Assembly (NCBI GenBank): GCA_964546585.1
Contig: CAZJKE010000003.1
Location: forward strand, 1 to 64,000
DNA: 64,000 nt
Source: CAZJKE01 sp964546585
GTDB taxonomy: Bacteria; Planctomycetota; Phycisphaerae; Phycisphaerales; SM1A02
Reading direction: 5' to 3'
Under the pieces are notes generated by a model. It was not told the DNA's origin, made no database searches, and saw only the letters and a program-made list of their open reading frames with translations. The first letter of the stretch is position 1; each line of letters begins with the position of its first letter. This document shows positions 7,847 to 16,768 of the stretch, one piece after another. The position numbers were made by a program, and so were the translations under genes.

Positions 7847-10314
7847 GAGTCATCCTCCGCGGTCTGCAATGCTTCGATCCTTGACCCCCAGGGCGGCGGG
7901 CCGCCGCCGGGATACATCACCAGATGCTGTGAGAGCAACTTCCTGCCGCGGTCGGCGTCCATCCGCCCCACGCCCTCAATGAGGTGAAACCTCGCCTCAA
8001 ACCACGCCTCGCTCCCCTCTGGCAGACCGGCTCCTAGAGTTCGCCATGCGTCGATGGACGCAGCTTGATCACCAACCCTTTCTTCGAGCACTGCCCGCGT
8101 TCGCAGCAGCGTGACATCCTTTGGCCTTCTTCGAGACAGCCGCCTCGCAAGGCCGAGTACATCCGTTCCCATCGACTCGTCATCGTTGGCGAGGTACACG
8201 CTGGTTCCACTTCTCACTGTGTCAAGAGCCGCAGCAAAACCGGCGTCCCCATCCAGGAAACCGGAACCGCCTCGTTCAATCACATCCTGCCCCAATCGCC
8301 ACACCTCTGGGGCCAAGTCGTCTTGCCCGGCACCCCAACCTCTTCGAGCAGCGTTGAACGCGAGCCTTGCAGCCCTCGACGCCCATCGATCATCGGGCCA
8401 CTTCGACACCATGTCCTTCGCGGCCGCGATCAGTGCATCGGTGTTGCCCTCTACGGCGAGGAGCTTTGCCTGACGATACGCCAACTCCCGCTTCAGCGTC
8501 GTTCCGTCAAACCTGCCGCTGGAAGTCAAGGACTCGATCGACTTCATCGCAGTCGCTGCTGCGACGGATCGCCCCACCGCGTCATCGAGCGCCACTTCCA
8601 AAATGCGAAGGCATCTGCTGACCGCCCACTGCGCTGTATCCGCATCCGCTGCCACCGTATCCGCAACAGCAAGCGGCACAGCAACATTCAGGTACGCATT
8701 CCCCGCCTCGGGCTTGTGCGACTGATCGGCCTCCCGCCACTTGCTGAACAGCATCGAAGCTGCCAGTCTCTGCGCATCCTCGTACCCGGGGTGCGTGGTT
8801 GAAATATCCAGCAGTTCATCAATGGTCGCTTCCGAGGCGCCTTCTCGCGAGGCTTCGCGGACCATGAGCCGTCCCGCCCTCGGCGTCCCTGGCCAATTCG
8901 CCAGATAGCGATCGACCAGCGTTTCTCGCTGCCCCTGTTGCTCCAAGTCCAATGTGCCGAGCCGGTCAATACAGACAATAGCCATCCATGTCGCCGTCTC
9001 ACCTTGCCCGGCATCCGATGCCGCGGCGAGCGCCGTCAATGCACCGGGGATGTCCCCCGCTCTCCAGAGACAGCGGCCAAGCAACTCCCTGCACGCAGCT
9101 TCGGCCCGGCCAGCCTTGGCGACGTCAGAGGATGCCAGCGCCTCTCGAAACATCCTCGCAGCCTCAAGGAACTCCCGTTGCAGCGTAGGATCAACGACAG
9201 GATCGCTGCCCTTGGCCTTTCCCTCCGCCTCGCGAAACGCCATGGCGCCCGCGACATAGTCTGCGACGAATCCCCGCTGCCCGTGGATCCAGTCGGGGTA
9301 CCGGTTGGCAATGTCGTAGACCTGTTCGAGTTGTCCGGCCGCGGCCATGGCGGCAATTGCCCCGCGAGCAACCTCCCCGGCCACATTTGACTGCGGATCC
9401 TCAAGCGCGTGCACTGCCGCAAGTCGGTACCAGATGGTGTCGACCACTACGCTGTCCTGCTGCAGGAGAAAAAGCACATCGGACCATCGTCGATCGTCCA
9501 CAGCAAGTCGAAATCGCCACAGCGGCACCTGCCTGCGGACGTCGTCCCACGCCGTATCGTCCTCCAAGAGTTCAAGCCACGGCTCGGGGCCGCCCGGATC
9601 CTTCGCCGCAGCCTTGCACAGTGCAATGCCCAGAATGCTCCGGGCGCCGACATCGCGACTGCGAAGATCCGTCGACACTTCCTGCAAACTGGCAACACGA
9701 CCTTCAAGAAGTGAGGCGAATCGGTTCGCCGCCTGATTGGCCAGTGGGGCATCCTGCCGTTCGCGTGCGAGATAGTACTCCGTCCAAGCCAGGAGATAGG
9801 TCGCATTTGCCGCATCGGCCATGGCCTGGGCTGAGCGAGCGGCGGAACGCGCACGCTTCGTTATCGACGGTTCCAATGTAGTCAGTCGTTTGCGAATGAC
9901 GCTCAACTGTTCGAGCGCGGCAGTGCCGCTCGCCTGATCAACCAGCCGCATTCGCCGCTGTTCAAGAGTCTCCTCCGCCGCCAAATAGGATCCGCGAAGT
10001 AATTGCAGACGCAGCCGATCAGTTCCTGCCTCCGGAATCCGCTCCAACAACGACGATGCTCGCCGCATCACTTGCACTCGGGTCTCATCCGTGGCCCGCG
10101 CGAGCATGACGGCATACAGTCCGGCGAGTTCCTCTGCCGCTGATTGGCGAACCGATTGATCCTCTCCTTCCAACAGCGACTCAAGGTGATCTGCCAACAA
10201 CTGATCGCAGCCAATGCGTCGCAGCCATGCAGCCACAGGGTCAGCGGCGTCTGCAGTGACCGCGCACAGGAGAATGGCCGCAGCAATCAAGACGCTAATC
10301 ATGCGCGGGTACAT
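7843..10314 (-). CDS. exported helical-repeat (TPR-like) protein of the VWA-ExbBD operon
   Basis: This 823-aa protein has an N-terminal signal (MISVLIAAAILLCAVTADAA) and then continuous helical repeats resembling SEL1/TPR solenoids, rich in Ala, Arg and Asp. The ATG at 10314 has an AAGGTGA binding site; an internal ATG at 10302 would also keep the signal peptide. It overlaps the end of the second exbD gene and, by ATGA, the start of the 949-aa gene. Large periplasmic repeat proteins often accompany Tol-type motors as scaffolds, but no homologous function can be assigned from sequence alone. Confidence 0.8.
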   Translation of the reverse strand: MYPRMISVLIAAAILLCAVTADAADPVAAWLRRIGCDQLLADHLESLLEGEDQSVRQSAAEELAGLYAVMLARATDETRVQVMRRASSLLERIPEAGTDRLRLQLLRGSYLAAEETLEQRRMRLVDQASGTAALEQLSVIRKRLTTLEPSITKRARSAARSAQAMADAANATYLLAWTEYYLARERQDAPLANQAANRFASLLEGRVASLQEVSTDLRSRDVGARSILGIALCKAAAKDPGGPEPWLELLEDDTAWDDVRRQVPLWRFRLAVDDRRWSDVLFLLQQDSVVVDTIWYRLAAVHALEDPQSNVAGEVARGAIAAMAAAGQLEQVYDIANRYPDWIHGQRGFVADYVAGAMAFREAEGKAKGSDPVVDPTLQREFLEAARMFREALASSDVAKAGRAEAACRELLGRCLWRAGDIPGALTALAAASDAGQGETATWMAIVCIDRLGTLDLEQQGQRETLVDRYLANWPGTPRAGRLMVREASREGASEATIDELLDISTTHPGYEDAQRLAASMLFSKWREADQSHKPEAGNAYLNVAVPLAVADTVAADADTAQWAVSRCLRILEVALDDAVGRSVAAATAMKSIESLTSSGRFDGTTLKRELAYRQAKLLAVEGNTDALIAAAKDMVSKWPDDRWASRAARLAFNAARRGWGAGQDDLAPEVWRLGQDVIERGGSGFLDGDAGFAAALDTVRSGTSVYLANDDESMGTDVLGLARRLSRRRPKDVTLLRTRAVLEERVGDQAASIDAWRTLGAGLPEGSEAWFEARFHLIEGVGRMDADRGRKLLSQHLVMYPGGGPPPWGSRIEALQTAEDDS

Positions 10315-10720
10315 AGGTCACCTTTTCGAAACCGACATCTCTTGCAACTTGCAACGCTGCAATAGCAAACCCCACTGAAACGCCCTTTGAAACTTCAATG
10401 AACACACCCGGCTCAAGGGGCAATTCGGAGAGAACTTTCTGGAGCACCTCTCGTTGCGACACGATTCTCGACCCAACGCGGTAGGCCGGTGCGCCGTCGA
10501 TCACTCTCACTTCAATGACCTGCGGCGAAAAGTCCGCTTGCACGCCTGCCCCGGAGGCCTCCACCGACTTGAGTGCTGGAGCCAGACGATCTTCCGGCGC
10601 GGTCAGGACTGTCGTCACCATGAAGTACACCAGCAGGAGGAATGTCACATCAATCATGCTCGCGAGGCTCAGATTGACCCGATCCATCCTGCGTCTCGAT
10701 GACTTCCCTGCGAACCTCAT
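10295..10720 (-). CDS. exbD: ExbD/TolR-family biopolymer transport protein (second copy)
   Basis: The 141-aa product has a basic cytoplasmic N terminus, one membrane helix starting at about residue 20 (ASMIDVTFLLLVYFMV) and a periplasmic domain. Asp24 is the proton-path aspartate of the family. ExbD/TolR forms a dimer inside the ExbB/TolQ pentamer and turns proton flow into movement of a partner. Its ATG overlaps the stop of the first exbD copy. Two non-identical copies side by side suggest a heteromeric stator or rotor, as seen in some other phyla. Confidence 0.92.
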   Translation of the reverse strand: MRFAGKSSRRRMDRVNLSLASMIDVTFLLLVYFMVTTVLTAPEDRLAPALKSVEASGAGVQADFSPQVIEVRVIDGAPAYRVGSRIVSQREVLQKVLSELPLEPGVFIEVSKGVSVGFAIAALQVARDVGFEKVTYVPAHD

Positions 10721-11142
10721 CTGGGCACCTCCGTGGCAATACGGGTCGCCGAGAGGCCTTGATCATGCAGCAGTTCAATGACTTCGTTCAATGTTGATGC
10801 ATCTGTATTCCGATCGGCGCGGATCATCAACCCCTGCCAGTCGGGTTGCCCGCTGGCTACGGCCTGTGCGATTCGCTGCTCCAGCACATCCAGCGTCACC
10901 GCTGGCTGATCTGTTTCCAGCACAATGGACCCATCCCGCCCGATGTTGATGACCAACCCGGATTCCTCCTTCGATTCCATCTGCTCGCCACGCTCACGCG
11001 GAAGATCAAGATCGAGCCGAGCCTGCTGCGCGAACTGCGCAGCGACCATGAAGAAGATGATGAGCAAGAAGACGATGTCGATCATCGGCGTCATCTCGAC
11101 CTCGGGCATGAGCGACCTGCCTCGTGAACGGGTAAAGGCCAT
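10717..11142 (-). CDS. exbD: ExbD/TolR-family biopolymer transport protein (first copy)
   Basis: The 141-aa product has the canonical ExbD start with EVEMTPMIDIVFLLIIFFMV. Asp22 is the membrane proton-path residue. A periplasmic domain of about 95 residues follows and ends with a D-A-S-T-L-N-E-V-I helix typical of the family. Its ATG overlaps the exbB stop by one base (TGATG). It closely follows the TolR pattern, while the second copy (10295-10720) has diverged more, so the two probably have separate roles in the complex. Confidence 0.94.
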   Translation of the reverse strand: MAFTRSRGRSLMPEVEMTPMIDIVFLLIIFFMVAAQFAQQARLDLDLPRERGEQMESKEESGLVINIGRDGSIVLETDQPAVTLDVLEQRIAQAVASGQPDWQGLMIRADRNTDASTLNEVIELLHDQGLSATRIATEVPR

Positions 11143-11801
11143 CAGGTGCCGGCCTGTGCCTCTTCAAGGTGCAAGACGAGTCGCTCAATTTCGGAAGCCG
11201 CCTCGGAACTCAGTCCGTCGATGCGGTTCCGGAAGAAACTGAAAAGCGCGACGCAGGGAATTGCGAGTACCAGGCCGAGCAAGGTCGTCACCAGCGCGAG
11301 GCTGATGTTGGTGGCCAGCGATTCGTAGTTCCCGGCTCCACTGTTTCCAATGGCGTCGAATGCCCCAACCATGCCGAGCACCGTTCCAAGCAGGCCAAGC
11401 AACGGCGCGATCGCCCCGATGACCCCCAACGCATCAGTCGATCGATAGAGCCGGGCCGTCTGGTCCTCGCCCGCCTCCTCGATCGCGTTTTTCAACTCGA
11501 ATGGACCAAATGCGGATCGCTGATAACGGAGCAGTCCGCTGGCGAGAATCCGGGTGAGATAGGAATCGTTGTCCGGACTCATGCAGTATTCAAGCGACTC
11601 CTCGACCTTGCCTTCGGCGAGCAGTCGGTCGAGTTGTTCCAACTGTTCCGGCGGCAACAGGCTGCTGCGCCGGATCTGGGCGACGTGCATGACGATGAGG
11701 GCCACCGCTGCAATGCTCATCGCGATGATGATGTAACCGACCGGCCCTCCCTTGCCGACAGTTTCGAGCCAGGTTGAAGAAACCAGGAAAACAGGAGTCA
11801 T
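11142..11801 (-). CDS. exbB: ExbB/TolQ/MotA-family proton channel
   Basis: The 219-aa protein has three membrane helices at about residues 20-42, 115-140 and 158-186. The second contains LGVIGAIAPLLGLLGTVLGM and the third the Thr-rich NISLALVTTLLGLVLAIP, both signatures of the TolQ/ExbB fold. With ExbD it forms an inner-membrane ion-driven motor. Its ATG overlaps the preceding stop (ATGA). No tonB, tolA or pal gene is present in the window, so the driven partner is most likely encoded in this same operon. Confidence 0.94.
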   Translation of the reverse strand: MTPVFLVSSTWLETVGKGGPVGYIIIAMSIAAVALIVMHVAQIRRSSLLPPEQLEQLDRLLAEGKVEESLEYCMSPDNDSYLTRILASGLLRYQRSAFGPFELKNAIEEAGEDQTARLYRSTDALGVIGAIAPLLGLLGTVLGMVGAFDAIGNSGAGNYESLATNISLALVTTLLGLVLAIPCVALFSFFRNRIDGLSSEAASEIERLVLHLEEAQAGT

Positions 11802-12856
11802 GGTGTAGTTCCATCCTTTTCGATGTTCATCCTCGAACTGTCACGAAGAAGCGGGTGTGCTGGGATAGTGGTAGCTAGTTCGATCCGAATTCGATCGGCT
11901 TGCTCAACACGGCCATCCTTGTCAAGTTCATCTGCAAGCAGCAACATCGCAGCGCCAGCAAGCCACCGCTGGCTCGCCTCATGTTCCGCTGCCACATGGG
12001 CAAGGTGGAGCATGGCGGCGCGGCGATCGGCGTCATCCCCTGTGGTTCGCATGCCACGAGCAAGAAACCACCTCGCCCACATTGCCCGCCAGGGAACAAG
12101 CGTCGGAAGGGCTTTCTCAAGGTCACTGCGGGCCTTCCCATACCCGGCGCGGGCGCTGTCTGAAACGCTGATGATCTGCGCAAGGAAACCGCCATCCTTG
12201 ACGCCAGGAATGCTTGGCGCTTCGCGGTCGACATCGACCATTGCAAGCATGCCCTCTGCCACAGCAGCCGCGCGGGTTGACTCTCCTCTGATCCAGGGCG
12301 CCAACACCTCGGCTGCGGGCAACACGATCCGAACCGGCGGCATGCCGGGCGACAGACCGGTTTCTGGATCAATGACAGGCCCAAGTTCCATGAACGGCGG
12401 CGCGACACCAGCCTCATCAAGGCGAATGGTCTCCAACAGCGGTTCCGCGGCGGCCAATATATCTCCGCGAGCAATGCGGCAGCGGAGCAGTCCTTCGGCG
12501 GCAAGTCTCGCGTCGCTTCCACTGGCACCGCGAAGTTCCCGAAACACCTGTTCGAAGAGCGGCTCTGCCAAGGTGATGTCGCCCCGAACAAGTCGTTGTC
12601 TCGCTCGCCAGAGCCGCTCGCCCCGTTTGAGAAGCGCGTCCTGCTCCGGCAATCGAACTGTGCTCTGGATTTCGCGGATCTCGTGCCATGGCACGACCTG
12701 CATGGACTGCGAGTCATCCACCTGAATGCGGACTCCCTCCTCGCCGCCGCTGACCACTCTGCCGACAAGTGCGCCCTGCTGACCGCGGAACACCAGTCGG
12801 TCCGCTCTTGCAACACCGGCGAAACACAGCGTCAAAGTGATTGCCAATCGCAGCAT
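11798..12856 (-). CDS. secreted hypothetical protein between VWA and exbB genes
   Basis: The 352-aa product has a signal peptide (residues 1-18, cut near ARA). It then has a short beta-rich module of about 50 residues with the pattern LxFxGQQGxLVGRVVSG...VQVVPWHEIREI, and a helical, TPR-like remainder rich in Arg and Ala. A similar module follows the signal peptide of the protease at 25461-26417. The gene begins directly after the stop of the VWA gene with no gap and overlaps exbB. The function is unknown. Location and secretion point to a periplasmic accessory of the ExbBD motor. Confidence 0.78.
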   Translation of the reverse strand: MLRLAITLTLCFAGVARADRLVFRGQQGALVGRVVSGGEEGVRIQVDDSQSMQVVPWHEIREIQSTVRLPEQDALLKRGERLWRARQRLVRGDITLAEPLFEQVFRELRGASGSDARLAAEGLLRCRIARGDILAAAEPLLETIRLDEAGVAPPFMELGPVIDPETGLSPGMPPVRIVLPAAEVLAPWIRGESTRAAAVAEGMLAMVDVDREAPSIPGVKDGGFLAQIISVSDSARAGYGKARSDLEKALPTLVPWRAMWARWFLARGMRTTGDDADRRAAMLHLAHVAAEHEASQRWLAGAAMLLLADELDKDGRVEQADRIRIELATTIPAHPLLRDSSRMNIEKDGTTP

Positions 12857-13840
12857 TCAGGGTGACCCTCGCGGTTTGACATAGCGGAATTGGCCGCCCG
12901 TTGCCTTCGCAATATCTCGGAGTAACTGCTGCTTCGCCTCATCGCCGAAAGCAATCGTGTTGACAACCACGCGGTCGCCAGTTGGAAGCAGCAATCGAAG
13001 ATCGGCCACAGTAAACCCGCTGATTTCGCCGTCGGTCAGAAAGAAAATGACATCCGGAGGCGGTCGCAGTTTCAGTGCCTGTTCGAAGGCGGGTGCCGGT
13101 TGCGTCCCGCCGCCCGGTCGGAGTTCGCCGAGTTCCGCGATGATCTTTCTCAGCGTGCCTCTGCGAGCGGTATTCCAGCCACTCTGCGCAAGTGGTTCCC
13201 GAACGCCGGAACTGTAGAAGAGAAGGTGAAAGCGAGTAAAGTCGGGAAGCGCCTTGAGCGACCGCGTGAGTTCCGCGACTGCCGCATCCAACTTTCTCTG
13301 GTTCCGCATCGATCCTGACACATCCACGATGTAACAGAAGCGACTGCCGGCTGCAGAGATTCCGAAGAATGATGCGCCGCCCCCACCACCAGAGCCACCA
13401 CTACCTGCGCCGGCGGATCCCGACCCTGCACCTCCAAGGCTCGGCATGGCCGATCGTTCCAGAGCCTCCAATGGTGATGAACCGACATCGGCCTCCAGCG
13501 TTACTTCACTCGCGTCGTCGATTGCGTCGCTTGCTTCCGTCGTCGGCTCCGATTGTTCGGCCAGTTCGCCAGGCGGAGTATGCGTCAACTCCTGCTCATC
13601 CCGAACGGCGAATTCCACCAGCATGGAGGCCGGGGCATTCCGATCCCCACCCCCCCGTTGAAGCAGGTGCAGCAGGACCAGAATGTCGAAGTGCAGAAAG
13701 AGTGAAATGAGTACGCCCACGAAAAGAAACATGCCCATGGAACGCCGAAACCGCCGCTTCTGCTGCTCCTGCAGCCCGGCTGCTGCCACTGGCAGCCCGC
13801 CTTCCTGCGGCTCAATCTGAGGGTGTTGGGTCTCCGACAT
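12857..13840 (-). CDS. inner-membrane-anchored VWA-domain protein with TonB-like membrane helix
   Basis: The start is MSETQHPQ at 13840, behind GGGAAGGGAG. The open frame extends upstream only because it runs antisense to pyrH. The 327-aa protein has a cytoplasmic tail, one membrane helix (about residues 36-60), an acidic linker with Pro and Thr, a Gly/Ser-rich hinge (about 136-156) and a C-terminal VWA domain. The metal site is intact: DVSGS at 173-177, GGGTQP, and FLTDGE. The helix has Ser46-x3-His50-x6-Leu57, resembling the S-H-L spacing by which TonB contacts ExbB. It heads the eight-gene operon. I infer it is the moving partner of ExbBD. Confidence 0.85.
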   Translation of the reverse strand: MSETQHPQIEPQEGGLPVAAAGLQEQQKRRFRRSMGMFLFVGVLISLFLHFDILVLLHLLQRGGGDRNAPASMLVEFAVRDEQELTHTPPGELAEQSEPTTEASDAIDDASEVTLEADVGSSPLEALERSAMPSLGGAGSGSAGAGSGGSGGGGGASFFGISAAGSRFCYIVDVSGSMRNQRKLDAAVAELTRSLKALPDFTRFHLLFYSSGVREPLAQSGWNTARRGTLRKIIAELGELRPGGGTQPAPAFEQALKLRPPPDVIFFLTDGEISGFTVADLRLLLPTGDRVVVNTIAFGDEAKQQLLRDIAKATGGQFRYVKPRGSP

Positions 13841-13888
13841 CCATCTGGCTCCCTTCCCCGAAAACGACAGAGGGCATGATAGCCCGCC

Positions 13889-13918
13889 TTGACCCGGGCC
13901 CGGTCCTGCGGCGAGAAT
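13889..13918 (+). promoter_or_regulatory. candidate sigma-70 promoter for pyrH-frr
   Basis: TTGACC (13889-13894) matches the -35 consensus at five of six positions. GAGAAT (13913-13918) matches the -10 at four of six, with an 18-base spacer. It lies 27 bases before the pyrH ATG in the 105-base gap between the divergent VWA operon and pyrH. Confidence 0.42.
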
Positions 13919-13945
13919 GCGTACGCACGATCTGAGGAACCTGCC

Positions 13946-14707
13946 ATGCCCACACCCAAGACCCCCAAGTACACCCGAGCCGTCCTGAAGATCAGCGGCG
14001 AGAGTTTCGGCAAACCGGGCGAAGGCGGCATCGATACCGATGAACTGGCGACGATCGCCGGACAGATTGTGCAGGCCTCCTCGCTGGGAACAGAGTTGGC
14101 CGTCGTAGTTGGCGGTGGCAACATGATTCGTGGCGCGGAACTGGCCGAGCGAGCGGGCATCAATCAGGGAACTGCGGACTACATGGGGATGCTCGGCACC
14201 GTCATGAACGGTCTGGCTCTCAAGGAAGCGTTGGAGCGCCTTGGTCAACACGCGCGAGTCATGTCCGCATTGGACATCGAATCGGTAGCCGAGCCGTTCA
14301 TTCGTGGGCGGGCCCTGCGACACTTCGACAAGGGACGAGTCCTGATTCTGGTAGCGGGAACAGGTAACCCCTTCTTTACGACCGATACATGCGCATCACT
14401 TCGGGCCATTGAGTTGAATGCCGAGATCCTGTTGAAGGCAACGAAGGTCGACGGCGTCTACTCCGCAGATCCAATGACGCACCCGGACGCCTCGCGGTAT
14501 GAAAAATTGACATTCTCGCAGGCCATCGAGAAACAACTCCGCGTCATGGATCTCACCGCGCTTTCCATGTGTATGGAGCATGACCTGCCGGTCATCGTGT
14601 TTGACTTCAAGACGGACGGCAACATCCGCCGCGTCGTGTCAGGTGAGCCACTCGGAACGCTCCTGATGAACAGTTCCTCCGAAGAACAGGTTCAGGAGAC
14701 TGTCTGA
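13946..14707 (+). CDS. pyrH: UMP kinase
   Basis: UMP kinase makes UDP from UMP and ATP in pyrimidine synthesis and belongs to the amino-acid-kinase fold. The 253-aa product has VLKISGESF at the N terminus, the VVVGGGNMIRG loop, a TADYMGMLGTVMN region and GTGNPFFTTDT, all typical of bacterial PyrH hexamers. The start is set at MPTPKTPKY, preceded by GAGGA with good spacing; a frame extension to 13889 has no such site. It is followed by frr 21 bases later, the widespread pyrH-frr arrangement. Confidence 0.97.
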   Translation: MPTPKTPKYTRAVLKISGESFGKPGEGGIDTDELATIAGQIVQASSLGTELAVVVGGGNMIRGAELAERAGINQGTADYMGMLGTVMNGLALKEALERLGQHARVMSALDIESVAEPFIRGRALRHFDKGRVLILVAGTGNPFFTTDTCASLRAIELNAEILLKATKVDGVYSADPMTHPDASRYEKLTFSQAIEKQLRVMDLTALSMCMEHDLPVIVFDFKTDGNIRRVVSGEPLGTLLMNSSSEEQVQETV

Positions 14708-14728
14708 GCCAAGGCACAGGGATCAACG

Positions 14729-15295
14729 ATGTCAATTGCAGCGATAACCAAGGACTGTCGTGGCCGCATGAACAAGACTGCGGAGTATTTCGACCACGAA
14801 CTGCGGGGCATGCGTACCGGGCGCGCCTCGACGGCCCTGATCGAGTTCGTCAAGGTGGATTACTACGGAAGCAGCACTGACCTGCGGGATCTCGCGGGCA
14901 TCAATGTCGTGGACGCGACCCATCTGGTCGTGAAACCATACGACCCCGCCGCAAGGCAGGAGATCGTCAAGGCCCTTGAGACCGCGGATCTTGGGCTCAA
15001 TCCGCAGATCGAAGGCGACTCGCTCCGCATCGCCATTCCCGCGCCATCCTCAGAACGACGGCAGCAGTTGATTGCACAAGTGAAGAAGATGGCCGAGGAC
15101 AGCCGCGTAGCGATCCGCAACGAGCGACGCGATGCGAACAAACACATCGACAAACTCTCCAAGGACAAGACCAACGATGTCTCGGAGGATGACGCCAAAC
15201 ACGGCAAGGTCGAAATCGACTCGCTGACCAAGTCCCATATCGCCCGTATCGACACAGCCTGCGATCAGAAGGCGAAGGAAATCGACTCGAATTGA
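14729..15295 (+). CDS. frr: ribosome recycling factor
   Basis: The 188-aa product matches ribosome recycling factor in length and sequence. It has an N-terminal helix with MNKTAEYFDHELRGMRTGRAS, a central beta part with KPYD and a long C-terminal helix with NERRDANKHIDKLSKDK. RRF works with EF-G to split the post-termination ribosome. It follows pyrH closely and is probably cotranscribed from the promoter at 13889-13918. Stop codons of frr and the convergent rpoN are 21 bases apart. Confidence 0.97.
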   Translation: MSIAAITKDCRGRMNKTAEYFDHELRGMRTGRASTALIEFVKVDYYGSSTDLRDLAGINVVDATHLVVKPYDPAARQEIVKALETADLGLNPQIEGDSLRIAIPAPSSERRQQLIAQVKKMAEDSRVAIRNERRDANKHIDKLSKDKTNDVSEDDAKHGKVEIDSLTKSHIARIDTACDQKAKEIDSN

Positions 15296-15316
15296 CGGAA
15301 GGTCGCAGTCTGGAGA

Positions 15317-16768
15317 CTAATACTGCCGCCGCAGGCGGGCTGCGGGAATATCAAGTTGCTGGCGATACTTGACCACCGTGCGGCGGGCGATGTCAATACC
15401 CTGCTCTCGCAACTTGGCCGCAAGCGCCTCATCGCTCAGTGGCTTGGACTTGTCCTCCTCCTCGATGATCGCCTGTAATCGAGCCTTGACAGCCTCCCAA
15501 CTCATCCGACCATCACCGGAACTGTCCGTGCCACCGGAGAAGAACTTCCGAAGCGGCATGATTCCTTGCGGTGTCTGCACCCACTTGTCCGCCACCGCCC
15601 TGCTCACCGTGGCGACATGAATTCCGAGCATGTCGGCCACCTCTACCATCGGTAGCGGCCGAAGATACTCTCTTCCGCGGTCGAAGGAGTCTCGCTGCCG
15701 ATCCGCCACGACCTCCACCACCCGAAGCAGCGTGTTGTGACGCTGCCCGACGGCCTCGATGATCCACCTCGCAGAATTGATATTGCGGCGAATGAATTTT
15801 CTCGCCTCCTCATCAACACTCTTGTCCACAGCCATCGCCTCATACCGCGGAGAAATCCGCAAGGGCGGCAGTCGGCCGTCATACACCGCGGCGACATATG
15901 AGTCCGTTGCATCGTCGTATTCAATGACCGCATCCGGAATCACGGGCGGCACATCCTCGCTGACAAGCAGCCTTCCAGGCGACAGTGTGAGGCGGTGCAT
16001 CCTGTCCATGGCCTCCTTGATGCGATCCATTCCAAACGCCGTCGCTTTCGCTATCTGTGGAAGGCGATTCTCCAACAGTTCATCGAAGTGTCTTGTGATC
16101 AAAGTGCGGACATCCGCCCAGCCTTCGTCCCCCTCCTCTTCGAGATCCGCGACTTGCAACAAAAGACACTCCCTCGCATCTCTCGCAGCCAGCCCACGCG
16201 GTTCCAGAACATTCTGTAATGCAACCGTCGCCCGCTCAACCAGTGACTGATCGATGGTCGGCCCGCCCTCTTTTGCAATGCGATCAATCAACGCCGGCTC
16301 TGACATCGAGAGCAGCCCATCGGCATCAATGAAGTCAATGAGTCGTGTGCCAACTTCCCTCACTGACTCATCGACATCCCCAAACGCCCATTGCCGCTGC
16401 AACTGCTCAATCAGACTCTCGCCGCGGGCACTGAGGTTCGCCATGGCGTCCATCTTTGAGTCGCGTTCGCCAGACAACCGTCGCCCGGTCGCCGGCGGGG
16501 AGTCGGAGAACTCCGCACCCGACTGCCGCTCAAAGTCGGCCAGCCGTTCGAATTCCGTTGCGGCAGCATCGGTGGCCTCGCCCGGATCCGCTTCCTGCTC
16601 GGCCTCGGGCTCCACCAATTCCATTGCAATGTTGGATTCCAGTTCCCGGTCGATCCTCTCCTCCAATGCAAGAAGTGGTAACTGGAGGATCTCCATGGAT
16701 TGGATGATCCGCGGTGCAAGACGGGTCTGTTGACTGGCACCAAGATGCTGCCCGGTTTCAAACCGCAT
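15317..16768 (-). CDS. rpoN: RNA polymerase sigma-54 factor
   Basis: The 483-aa protein has the Gln-rich region I (MRFETGQHLGASQQTRL...SMEILQLP), an acidic region II, the core-binding part, the helix-turn-helix VEVADMLGIHVATVSRAV and the RpoN box ARRTVVKYR near the C terminus. Sigma-54 directs transcription from -24/-12 promoters that need AAA+ activators; none is encoded in this window. The start MRFETG at 16768 overlaps the recR stop by 11 bases and places region I at the extreme N terminus, as in the family. Upstream starts at 16801 or 16831 would only add non-conserved residues. Confidence 0.95.
   Translation of the reverse strand: MRFETGQHLGASQQTRLAPRIIQSMEILQLPLLALEERIDRELESNIAMELVEPEAEQEADPGEATDAAATEFERLADFERQSGAEFSDSPPATGRRLSGERDSKMDAMANLSARGESLIEQLQRQWAFGDVDESVREVGTRLIDFIDADGLLSMSEPALIDRIAKEGGPTIDQSLVERATVALQNVLEPRGLAARDARECLLLQVADLEEEGDEGWADVRTLITRHFDELLENRLPQIAKATAFGMDRIKEAMDRMHRLTLSPGRLLVSEDVPPVIPDAVIEYDDATDSYVAAVYDGRLPPLRISPRYEAMAVDKSVDEEARKFIRRNINSARWIIEAVGQRHNTLLRVVEVVADRQRDSFDRGREYLRPLPMVEVADMLGIHVATVSRAVADKWVQTPQGIMPLRKFFSGGTDSSGDGRMSWEAVKARLQAIIEEEDKSKPLSDEALAAKLREQGIDIARRTVVKYRQQLDIPAARLRRQY

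Noticed and set aside
13841..14323. N-terminal extension of the VWA protein
   Set aside because: It runs antisense through pyrH; the real start has a ribosome binding site and leads into the membrane helix.
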